Positions 53,390-62,568 of a stretch of 64,000 nucleotides of DNA are shown piece after piece. Position 1 is the first letter of the stretch. Every line of letters begins with the position of its first letter. The notes under the pieces were generated by a model. The model had not been told where the DNA came from, made no database searches, and saw only the letters and a list, made by a program, of their open reading frames with translations. The DNA lies in assembly GCA_037974965.1 (NCBI GenBank), contig JBBPFI010000002.1, positions 1 to 64,000 on the forward strand, in the 5' to 3' direction. The position numbers and the translations under genes were made by a program. This DNA is from Dacryopinax spathularia. Taxonomy: Eukaryota; Basidiomycota; Dacrymycetes; Dacrymycetales; Dacrymycetaceae.

Positions 53390-54250
53390 CTACGAATGGA
53401 GGGGATGGACCGACAGGAGATTGGCCAACATCGCTCTCTGATGCTGGTCTAGCCCCCGCTCCTCGATTGCCTCAAACAGGCCGAGAGGAGAGAATGTCAC
53501 CTCCTCTGTGGTCACCAAGCCAGCCTCGCGAATCTTCTTGCCCCCTTGCTTGTCGCAAAGAAACTCGAGCTCTTGACGGCCTAGACGCCTCCACTTGGGA
53601 TGCTGCTTGAATCGCTTGTCGGCAAGGATGGCGCTGATTGGGTGGGAGATGACGAATTCGCTCCAGAGGAGGTTGTTGCAATCGAGTAGCTTGAGTAGCT
53701 CTTTGCGACCGACCATGATAATCTCCCTCCACTGCAGCTTTGTGCAGAGGTTGTCGTGCTGCGGGGACAGTAAGAACACAGACCAAGCGGAACAGCATGT
53801 GGGACGCACAAGCGTACTGGCCTGCAGATGCCTGACATTCTGCCAGAGCAGCTCGTTCTCCTGTTGAAACAGCCTGTTCTGCTGTTTCAAAGCATCCACC
53901 TGTTCCTGAAGCGTTTCGACCTCGTTCTGCACATCGTCTCCCCGCTCCCACTGGGTCTTGCCCTCTTGCTCGAGATTGCGGATCCGTATAACCATGTTGC
54001 GGAGATTGGCCTGGAGAGCTGCAATGTCCAGATGCGCACACTGACATTTGTCCTGAGCGTCTATGCAAAGAACGGAGTAAGTCTGATGTATGCGCGTTGT
54101 TGGGGACTAACCGGAGGAAGGATGCTCTCCCAGGCTCTTGCTTTCCTCACTAGCCGCTTCGTCGGGGCTCTCAGCCTTCTGCATGGCGGTCTTGGGGTCG
54201 CTGGGGGAGGGGAAGGGGGAGGGAAGGGTGGTTGTCGATGGCTGGGACAT
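53390..54250 (-). CDS. Coiled-coil protein of family D, divergent member
   Basis: Exons 54112-54250, 53810-54060 and 53390-53758 join in phase to give 252 aa. It has the family plan: a short Ser/Pro-rich N-terminus, a coiled coil (VETLQEQVDALKQQNRLFQQ), and the C-terminal domain (WREIIMVGRKELLKLLD, KWRRLGRQELEFL, HQRAMLANLLSV). The domain aligns residue by residue with the genes at 17.6 and 57.1 kb, but at perhaps a third identity, so this member is old. It lies between two copies of the OrsD gene's 5' region and is absent from the first cassette. Confidence 0.72.
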
Positions 54251-54720
54251 GATCGAGTTGGGGGGACAGGGAGCAGATGAATGCCGCGGTCTTGGGGGGT
54301 ATTGTGAGAACGAAACAGAGTGAGGAGGGGAAGGCTACTCACCTGTGCAATATACGGTCGGTCTGGCAGGAAGAGTGTGATATGGCGAGAGGGGGTGACG
54401 CGGTGATAGAGAGCAGAGCAGCAACTCTGTGCTCATCACAGTGGTCCGCATCGACGGCACTTAGGTAGAGATCGTTCCATGGTGGGAGAGTGCTGAACCA
54501 TACAGGGAGCGTTCTTGCAAGGATCGGCCAGAGTTTGCTGCACCGGAGTCTTTAGATGGGCTGAGCTGCCTATTCTGGGTGTGATAGTGTGCTGACGGTC
54601 GATCAGGGCAAGATGCAGAGACTGAGTGTGGGAGGTGGGCAAGTGTGACAAGAGTAAGCAGTGAAGGAGAGACCGTCGACGTCAAATGAGGTTGTCGTAC
54701 TTGCCTAACTTACTCTTCGA
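54251..54720. promoter_or_regulatory. Third copy of the OrsD gene's 5' region, now upstream of the family-D gene
   Basis: 54260-54700 repeats 52270-52720 and 14830-15280. At the place of the OrsD gene's ATG this copy reads ATA, and the similarity ends soon after (ATTCATCTGCTCC). The next ATG, 54250, begins the family-D protein. The segment may therefore supply that gene's promoter and leader. Confidence 0.65.
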
Positions 54721-55415
54721 CGGACCCTATTGTTGACAATACAGTGATTGGTGGGAAAGGAGATGGACTTAGGAAAATGGCGCGGTTGGCGAGGAAGGAA
54801 AAGCAGTTGGTGCGAAAGGAAAGGGTCCTTGGTGGGAAAGGAACAGATCCCCACTTGGGTGGAACATCTTGGTGGTAAGGGACGCACTGTGCTTGCAGGT
54901 AAGGGACTCCTTGCACGTAAGGGCGCTGTGAGTTAGGGACTCGCTGTGGGTAAGGCACGGTAGGTAAGGCAGTGTGGGTAAGGGGACTCTTTCCCCACAA
55001 GGCAAGGATGGATGTCTCAGCATATGGCAACTGTGTGATGCTTTCCAGCGTGAGTAAGAAACTCTTCTCGGCATGGTCACAAGCCATGCACCTGGCGCAA
55101 CTATCATCCTATCTCTGTGGGTGACCAATCAGATAAAGGGCGGTGTTAGAGCGGGCTTCTATCATGACAATGGGGACTTCTTTAGTGGAGGATAGCCAGA
55201 TGACTGCTCCCAGCGGAGCAAGTCGTATCAATGTAGTCGGGCCATACACATGGTTGCACTGGTGCTGTGTAATGCAGGTTACTCCATACGGAGACTCTGG
55301 CACCTCCACAGCGATGCGCTGCATATGCTTATCTCTGCACCCACCGTGATATAAACTGGTCTGTCTCGCTCAATGACCTTTCCCCACCCCCCCAGAACTC
55401 AACCACTTCAACAAC
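54721..55415. other. GTAAGGGA block (54750-54990) and zinc-gene promoter
   Basis: The layout matches 15340-16024. The minisatellite is followed by about 400 bp conserved with the first copy, including GGGGACTTCTTTAGTGGAGG. No gene seen. Confidence 0.7.
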
Positions 55416-55737
55416 ATGGCCGAGACGACTGCGTGCGCATTCTGCCTGCTACCTGCACAGTGCCTGACCATACAACAGTACCACTTGCAACTGTCAGACA
55501 TTGACGGGCCTCAGGATGTTGCACACATGTGCCCATACCTCGCCGGCTCCGGATGCCTTTGTTCCCGATCCGGAGTGCACAAACAACTGCACGATCACGA
55601 GCGCTCCCAAAGTATTTGCCAGCTTCGGGTCGTCCCGAGCCGATAGCGCGTGGAACAACGGCAAATGTCCGGCTTGCATTGCAGATGAGAAGAAGAAGGC
55701 AGCAGCGGCGGCTGCTACGACGAATGGAACAAAGTGA
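55416..55737 (+). CDS. Small Cys/His-rich zinc-binding protein, copy 2
   Basis: Exons 55416-55432 and 55479-55737 (46-bp intron) give 91 aa. Every candidate ligand of copy 1 is kept (CNC, HTCAH, CTNNC, CPAC), as is the core HTSPAPD, while the linkers and the Ala/Lys-rich tail differ. That pattern of change, with the intron at the same codon, argues for selection on the zinc site. It is convergent with kinase copy 2. Confidence 0.72.
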
Positions 55738-55804
55738 ACAGCAGTGCAGAAAGGGTTGACGGGGTTATATCATGAGAGGTCCGGGGGGAGTGGGATGTGA
55801 ACGG

Positions 55805-56659
55805 CTATTTCATGCAGTATCTCACCTGCATCTCGGACCTTCCCCTGCCAAATTTCGAGTATGAGATTGCCCAGAGGCAATCATGTTGTATCCGGAAATA
55901 TCCCCTTCTCATATGACCGTGCCCAATCCTCTTCCTCTTCATATCCCTCGACTCCGTCAAACGGCGGCCTGCCTTCCATGATCCAGTACATGGTGCTCCC
56001 AAAGCCGTAGATGTCCACCTGCTTAAACTCGTCCCAGTCCTCCACCTTTGCACTCCAAAAATCTTTGATGGACAGTCGTGGGTCGAGCGCAGCACGCCCC
56101 TTGTAATTGCCAGGGTATGACGCTTCCTCGAAATCGGCAAGCTTGACGTTGAGGTCGTCATCGAGCAGGACGTTGCGTGGATGAAGGTCCGCATGGATGA
56201 CACCACAAGAGTGTATGGCGCTCAGAGCATACGCCAGTTGGGCACACCACTTGATGCGCTGGAGGTTGCTAGGAGACGTCCGGTGAATCTCGGCTCGCCT
56301 GAGGTGCTCCACAACGTCGCGGTGCTTCATCATGGGTAGGTACAGGGCGCATGCTTGACGATCGAATCCGAGTGCACGAAGGACATATGGGCATTTTGCT
56401 GCGGGCAAGCGGTCGGCCAGTACCATATAGCAGTTGTATTCCCGCTCAATGGCCTTATGGCAACCCTTGTGTTCGGGATCACGAGGCTTCTTGACTACCC
56501 ACTCGTCTTGTGGGTTACCAGACGGAAAGATGAAGCCGGTTTGTCCCACTCCAATTGGATGGATCCGAAGGTTGGAGTGGAGGCTGGTCAGCAAGCATGA
56601 GTAGTGTTTCAATGAGAAGCACAAAATGATGCTTACATGGGTGCAGTTGTCGAGATCAT
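55805..56659 (-). pseudogene. Protein kinase-like gene, copy 2, with a late stop
   Basis: Exon 1 is 56637-56659 (MISTTAP) and exon 2 starts at 56583. The kinase core is whole: GVGQTGFIF, VVKKPRD, AIEREYN, HADLHPRNVLLDD, DFEE in place of DFG, and the region VDIYGFGSTMYWIMEG. A TGA at about 55881, where copy 1 has a codon for Gly after DTT, cuts the last 25 residues; similarity to copy 1 continues beyond it to about 55805. The l-shaped tail lost is short, so the protein may still fold, but I call it a likely pseudogene. Confidence 0.65.
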
Positions 56660-56754
56660 TGTCAAGTGCACAGTGTGATGGTGATGAAGGGTGGTGGGAG
56701 AGAACGAAGATGCAGGTCCCTGTAACAGGTTCGGGAGCAGTTATCCTAGTAACG

Positions 56755-57030
56755 TACTTGTCTCGGTGAGCAAGGGACAGTTTGGGTTGGAAGGGAAAAG
56801 AGTTGTCGTAAGGGACCAAGTACTGTGCACGACTGTGGTGGGAAAGGAAAAGGGGTGTGGGGGGGAAGGGACCGCTTTGGCTGGGAAGGAAAACAGTTGT
56901 GGTGAGTAAGGGACCGCTGGGTAAGGGACCACTTTTGGAGCAAAGGAAAACTGGTGTACTGAGTGAGGAATTGCGAGGGACCCCTTTGATGAGAAAGGAA
57001 AACCATTGCAGCGAGTAAGGGACCAGAAAG
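56755..57030. repeat. GTAAGGGA minisatellite block
   Basis: Units GAGTAAGGGACC, GGGAAAGGAAAAG and GGTAAGGGACCACTTTTG fill the spacer between kinase copy 2 and the family-D gene, matching the place of the block at 17340-17540 but longer and with different unit order. Confidence 0.85.
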
Positions 57031-57127
57031 CACATGGCAACTTCCAGCACGGACACTGTGGCATGAACGGGAATGCATTGCAGTGGGCATAAGGCTTGTA
57101 AGGTATCATACAATCACTGTAAGGACA

Positions 57128-58282
57128 CTAGGAGGAAGAAGGAACGATGTTGAGAAGGTGGAGCAGGTACTGCTTGGTGTGGGCAGACACGCCTCTGGCT
57201 TGTGCCGCCTCTTGAAGTGCGGGCATGCTAAAGGCATGCACCGCAGGCTCCCCGATATCACGAAGGTCCCGCCCGTTGTCGTAGAGGAAGTGGGCAACCT
57301 CAGGCGTGAGCCGTCTCCACCTTCGATCGGTATTGAACCGCGGGTCCATGACGGTGGCTTTGCGCGGGTGTTGGGCAACAAAGGAAGTCCAGTTGAAGTC
57401 CGGCCAGTCCAGGAGAGACATGAGGTACTTGCGGCCCTTGACGATAATCTCCCGGCGTTGGATCTTGGCCAGCGCATCATTAGGCTGCAAGTGAGAGAGA
57501 TGAGCAGGTGAATAGCGTGAATGGTGCGACTTACAAAAACAAATGTCTGCATCTCTTGAAGGTCTTCGCGGAGCTGCCCGTCCTCTGCTGCCAGTACCAG
57601 GTTGTCTTGCTTAAGAGCAATGAGCTGTTGCTGCAGAAGCGTGTTCTGGGTGGTGAGGCCGTCAATCAGCTCGCCTTGCAGATTGACCTGCTCTCCCAAG
57701 GCTTCGATCCTTGCTTTCATGGCCTTGGCTTCTTCCTGCCAGCTGGTTGGGGCGCTTGCAATGCTCTTCTTGCCTGTGCCGTTGCTTGAGGCAGCTGAAC
57801 AGTGGATGAGCGGATGGTCTAGGGAGCAAGGGTGTCGACTCACAGTTCTTGTTTCCTTGCATCGCAGGCAACAGCTCTTCGCCATCTTCAGAGCGACTGG
57901 TGTCACAGGGGACGTGAAGGGTGATGCCATCAGGAAGGGGCTCGTGGACGTCGATGGGACGTTGATCCAAATCTGAAAGTAGAGATGAGGATGAAGTTTG
58001 TCGGTCAGGAAGAGCAAAGGAGATACCGGTGAGTACCTGACTGCAGGATGCATCGGGATGCTTAAAGGTATTATCGGCCGGCTCGACACCCGATATGGCT
58101 GTTGCAAGCTTCTTCTTGGGGCTTGCTCCCATGTTATCGGAAATGGCGTCGATCTCTTCACTTGTGGGGCATGGGCGCTTGCAGGCTGAGGAGGTTGCAG
58201 TCTGTGGGCCGGTTCGCTGGGAGTGGGCAGGTTGATCGTCTTCGTCCGGCTGCCCAGCAGGAGCAAGAGGTTCATGAGACAT
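57128..58282 (-). CDS. Coiled-coil protein of family D, copy 2
   Basis: This is a close duplicate of the gene at 17.6-18.8 kb with the same three-exon plan and splice sites. The C-terminal domain (RREIIVKGRKYLMSLLDWP, RRWRRLTPEVAHFLYDNG) is nearly identical, while the N-terminal third has several substitutions and a short deletion around 57895 (a GGPAGAK-like stretch is missing). Start at 58282 (MSHEPLAPAG). Like copy 1 it has basic patches and a coiled coil of about 70 residues. Probably intact. Confidence 0.75.
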
Positions 58283-58439
58283 GGTGGATGTTACTCTGGG
58301 GGAGGACGATTGGGTTGTTGGGATGGTAAGAGTGCACAGGTCAGATGTTGGTGGCAGAGAGCAAGAGATGACTTGGGCTGAGCAGAGAAAGGTGTACAGT
58401 GTACGGATACGGATAAAAGCTCCGACAGGCATGAGGCGA

Positions 58440-58745
58440 TGCCAATGAGTAAGGCCACCCCTTCCGGGTGGAAAGGAAAACAGTTGAGGTGAGTAAGGGA
58501 CCACTTTGGACAGAAAGGAAAAGGGTTGGAGTGAGTAAGGGACCGCTTCGGGCAGGAAGGAAAAGGGTTGGAGTGAGTAAGGGACCGCTTTGGGCAGGAA
58601 GGAAAAGGATTGGAGTGAGTAAGGGACCGCTTTGAGCAAGAAGGAAAAGAATTTTGGTGCGTAAGGGACCGCTTTGGTGAGAAAGGAAATCTTTTGGTAG
58701 AGTAAGGGACCACTCCCTCACCCCAAAAGACTTTCCCTTCCGCAA
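58440..58745. repeat. GTAAGGGA minisatellite block at the end of cassette copy 2
   Basis: At least six units with a 38-bp step read GGAGTGAGTAAGGGACCGCT then TTGGGCAGGAAGGAAAAGG. This is the most regular long-period array of the family. The cassette duplication ends here. Confidence 0.88.
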
Positions 58746-60749
58746 CATGAGGTTCCTTTTGGCCTCAAAGTGTTCCTTTCCTCAGGTGAGGGCTCAAGTT
58801 GGCAGGATGGGTGAGGGGAAAGGGGAATGGCTTAGAAAAATTGAGGTGGGCTGTGGGACAAAGGACGGTTGAAGGGGGATGGGGGCAGGAAGGAATGTCT
58901 GGCGAGGATGGAGAAGTATAGGACTCTTACCAAGGGAGAGGAGGACAGGAAGTCAAGAAGCGAAAAGGGCGGTCAGGGACACATCGGTGTGGTCCCTGAA
59001 CGTGCTAACAACTAACCTCTCTGTCCTCTACCATCCTTCTTGCTGTTGCTTTGTGTTACTCCCGACCGTTCTCAACCGTCCGCTACTGGTACTAAGCTGG
59101 GAAAGTGGGGATAAAAGGGAGATGAGGGGGGAAAGAGCTAGCTGTGGTTATGGAGAGCCAGGTGCGTGGATTGCGCTCCTCTTGTGTACTTGGACTGACT
59201 GCATCATCCCTAGGGTCCCTCTCTCTGACCGCCCAATATTGTCACCTCATCATCTCAACAATCTCCTTGTTGATTTGAATGGCGGCAAGCTCAGCGCGCG
59301 AATGGGGATCAGGGGGATAGGTTCAGGAAAGAAGTGAGAACGGATTGTTGCTGTAAGGGTGGGAACGGTTGTTCAAGCTCATCGAGTGGTCTGCTCTTGT
59401 GCGAGGGCCCTGGGTCAAACAACATCCGGCCGTCTTCATCAACGTCTCGACAACTCGCTTATCGATCTCGAAAGGGAGAAGGCGATCGGGTGGATGGAGG
59501 CCAGGAGGGAGTATTAACAGAGATGTGAGGGTATATCTTCGGTGTAAGGTGGTGAACGGTGCGTCGCTTCACATCACTTTGGTCTGAATGCTGAGTTGTC
59601 ATCTTAGGGTCCGCCCTCGGATGACGTGCAACACATCTTCATCAACGCTACAATAACCGCCTTATCGATTTTCAAGGGGAGAAGGCGAGAGGGTGGATGC
59701 AAGGGCAAAGGAGGTGACTCAAAAAGAAATGGGGGCTTATTGTTGCTGGAAGGGGTGGAACGGTCTGCCGTTCTGCGAAGCTTGGTGAGGAACGGTCGAC
59801 TTTGCGCCCAGGGTCCGCAACCAAACTACACCCAACTTCCGACATCACATCCTCGATAACGGCATTATCGATTTGGAAGGGGAGAAGGAGGGATCATAGG
59901 TGAATGGGACGGGTACAGGATATAAAAAGAGCTGAGGGAATGGGAGGGGTGAAAGGCCTCGAACGGTTGACCGTTCGAGGAGGCTTTAATGTTACCGGTC
60001 GACCGTTCACAAGGGTCCAGGCTGCCTAGAGTTGTTGTCGCGGGAACGACCGTTCGGGGCATTGTCATTAATTAATTTATTTCGAAACTTGGCAGGACGA
60101 GAGAGGAGATGACAAAGTACATTCTCCCCTTTGCCCTGTTGAAATCGGATGAGTGATGAACCCGGACCGGTCGGAAAAGGGCATTTTGCTCACCAATGCC
60201 CATTGGTGCGGGGTGCCAGGGTTAGTTCTGCGCTAGGGTTAGGGTTACTCTTGGGTTGCTCCTCCACAAGTTCTGCTGGGTGCGGCCTTTGGTGCGGTTC
60301 CGGTTGCTCTTGCGGGTCTAGCACGTGTACGGTATGCTTTGTACTCGGTGACACCTACAGACTGTACCACCGGCGGGTCAAGCGTGCTTCCTGCAAGAGT
60401 CACATCAAACTGCTATTAGTAAGTGATGCAGAGGTTGTGCGTGGCAATGCTCCCACCCAAGACAAACCGCTCCTTCAGCGCGCAACTAGCGACGCGCCGA
60501 GGCTGTTGCTGCTCCAGCGCGCCCGAGTTTGCCGCTAAAGACACCCCCTTTGCTGGCGACCTCGGCTCATGCTTTTGCCCCATTGCGGGTCGCATATCTC
60601 ATCTGTCTTTGTTTCACATTACGAAGCATTAAGAGTACGAATGGCGACGCCAGAGCGCGACCGGCCGGACTATGTACGTGCTACAATACTACTTCGACCG
60701 GTCTTCGTCCTTCGTTCCCGCCGTCACATCCTGCGCCGCGGAACGCCAA
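58746..60749. other. Gene-poor stretch with about 203-bp tandem repeats (59230-59930)
   Basis: The motif CTTATCGAT followed by GGGGAGAAGG recurs at about 59458, 59662 and 59863, with a weaker one near 59265, preceded in each by CATCAACG or CATCACATC. This gives three to four decayed tandem copies with a step near 203 bp. GAACGGT-type short inverted repeats lie at 59960-60055. A GGGTTAGGGTTA tract at about 60236 is telomere-like in the opposite orientation to the chromosome end. No gene supported. Confidence 0.65.
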
Positions 60750-62232
60750 TCATTCTCTAGGAGGAAAGACACACGGTCGACAAGGGCCATCTGTGTCATG
60801 GCCGGCGGTATATACCTGGGTCCTTTCAGACAAAGTCGCATTGGCTGGGAGGGTCCACTCACCGCTCAATCGGATTGTCCTTCGCACTTTGCAGGGCCCG
60901 GACCAATTCATCCGTATCACCCTTATGCACATGGTAAATGTAGGGTTCCTCGATGAACCGGAGACCGTCGTGCTGCGTCGCCCACCGAGACCTGTTCTGG
61001 GGTTGATCTCTATCCCAGTTGTCGATGGGATTGACAAAGGGCACGCCGAAACAGAGTGCATCGTAGGGAGAGGGCGATAGATAAGGTTGCCCGATCCCTA
61101 GCAAGGCTCGACTGTGCGACAGGCGGTCATAGAAGAGCTCCTTCGGCATCTGGCCGTAATTCGTAACCGGCAGCGGCCAGGGCGAATTGGAGCCGCTATC
61201 GTTCATGAAGCCCGCTATAAGCTGAAGACCGGTTCCATCGGCGACGAGCTGTAAAGAGTCGGGGCTCCAAGGGTATGAACTTTGGTAGAAGTATCTCGAG
61301 TACTTGCCGAGGATGTATATTTGCTCGTTTCTGCGATCGTGCGGGACAAAGTCCTTCGTCAGGCACTCACTCTCGAGACTATAACCCAAGTATTGGTTTC
61401 CGCCACGATAGTCTTCAGGCGAGAGCGTCCATAAGCCACCCAGAGGATGACATGCTCCGTTCCAGAAATGCAACGAGAAGGTCTTCCAGATTGGGATGCC
61501 GAGTGTATTGGACGAGCTCTCCACACATTTGGAATCTTCGAAGCATCTGGTAATATCCTCGCATTCGCCAAAGACGACCTTGACGAGATCTGGGAACATG
61601 CGATAGTGTAGCAGCGCTGCTTGAAGATTGTCGCTATACAAGTAGGAGTAGCCGAGTTGCTTGATAGCCACGAGCTAGGCAGCGACCGTCAGACGTCGTT
61701 CCGAAAGAAGCGATAGTATGACAAGACACACACCACAGATGCTGCCCATATATCCTCCCCCGACACCGATCCTCTAACCGACAGACCAAAGTGGGAATCC
61801 GCCAAAAGGACGATCTTTGTTTGGTTCGCCGCACAGGTTCCCGTAGCGAGGCAGGTCATGAGGGCCTGAAGCGTGCGCGCGTTGCTGTCCTCGATATTCT
61901 TGACATCTTCGGGTGTGGATTGTGGGAAGAGCAGTTCGAGGTATGGAGATGGACGCAGGCGAAGCTTGTCTCGCGTGAAGTCCAGAAGAGCGAGGTGACC
62001 GTTCAGTCCTACAAAGATGCCGACGCCGATGCAGAGAAGGAGACCTGACCGACCCATTAGCTCGAACCGCGTCTCTGCGGGGCGACATACCAACGAAAAG
62101 TTTTGCCTTGCTAATGTAGAACAGGGAGCCGTGCGTAGAGGCTTTGGTTTGTACTTCGACGTCAGGCTTCTCGTCGGCTGCGCTTAGAAGGAGCTCCGCC
62201 TCTTCGAGCTGGGAAGGAGTACGGTTACTCAT
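60750..62232 (-). CDS. GT18-like glycosyltransferase (MGAT5 fold family), type II membrane protein, gene 1
   Basis: The N-terminus has an acidic cytosolic part (SQLEEAELLLSAADEKPD) and one membrane span (LLLCIGVGIFVGLNGHLALL). The luminal domain includes LATGTCAANQTKIVLLADSHF, LGYSYLY, GYSLESECL, and the best-conserved block HSRALLGIGQPYLSPSPYDA followed by GVPFVNP and HDGL. This block is characteristic of the C-terminal catalytic half of family-18 transferases, which in animals add beta-1,6-GlcNAc to N-glycans in the Golgi. The main exon is 60859-61650; the join of the first two exons is uncertain (a GC..AG intron is the best fit). The C-terminus after the last intron is very short (stop at 60750), and seems cut compared with gene 2. 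Confidence 0.72.
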
Positions 62233-62568
62233 GGCACGGAGAGGCTGACGCTAATAACCTACTGTCCACGAGAGGAGAGGGGATATATGCACACGCCATC
62301 GCCTGTCCTAGCTTGGAGAAGCACAGACATGGTGTCTCGAAGGAGAGCGAGAGGGTGCTCTGTCTCGTCGCGACGATCACTGGTATGGGAAGCGGCGGAC
62401 GCGTTCTCCCAACTGTGGCGCAGGATGACGCTCCTTCTGCTCTGCCACGCAACCCAATAGGTACGACGTATGATATTGTGCAGTACTAACTACGCGGTAT
62501 GGAGAAGGAAGATAGCTCATGCCGAGTTGTCAATTGGAGATTCGGTTGCGCAAGGGATTCCCGTGCAA
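62233..62568. other. Spacer between tandem glycosyltransferase genes
   Basis: No gene seen. It must hold the promoter of gene 1 and the 3' end of gene 2. CTCTCG-rich stretches but no clear repeat. Confidence 0.6.
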
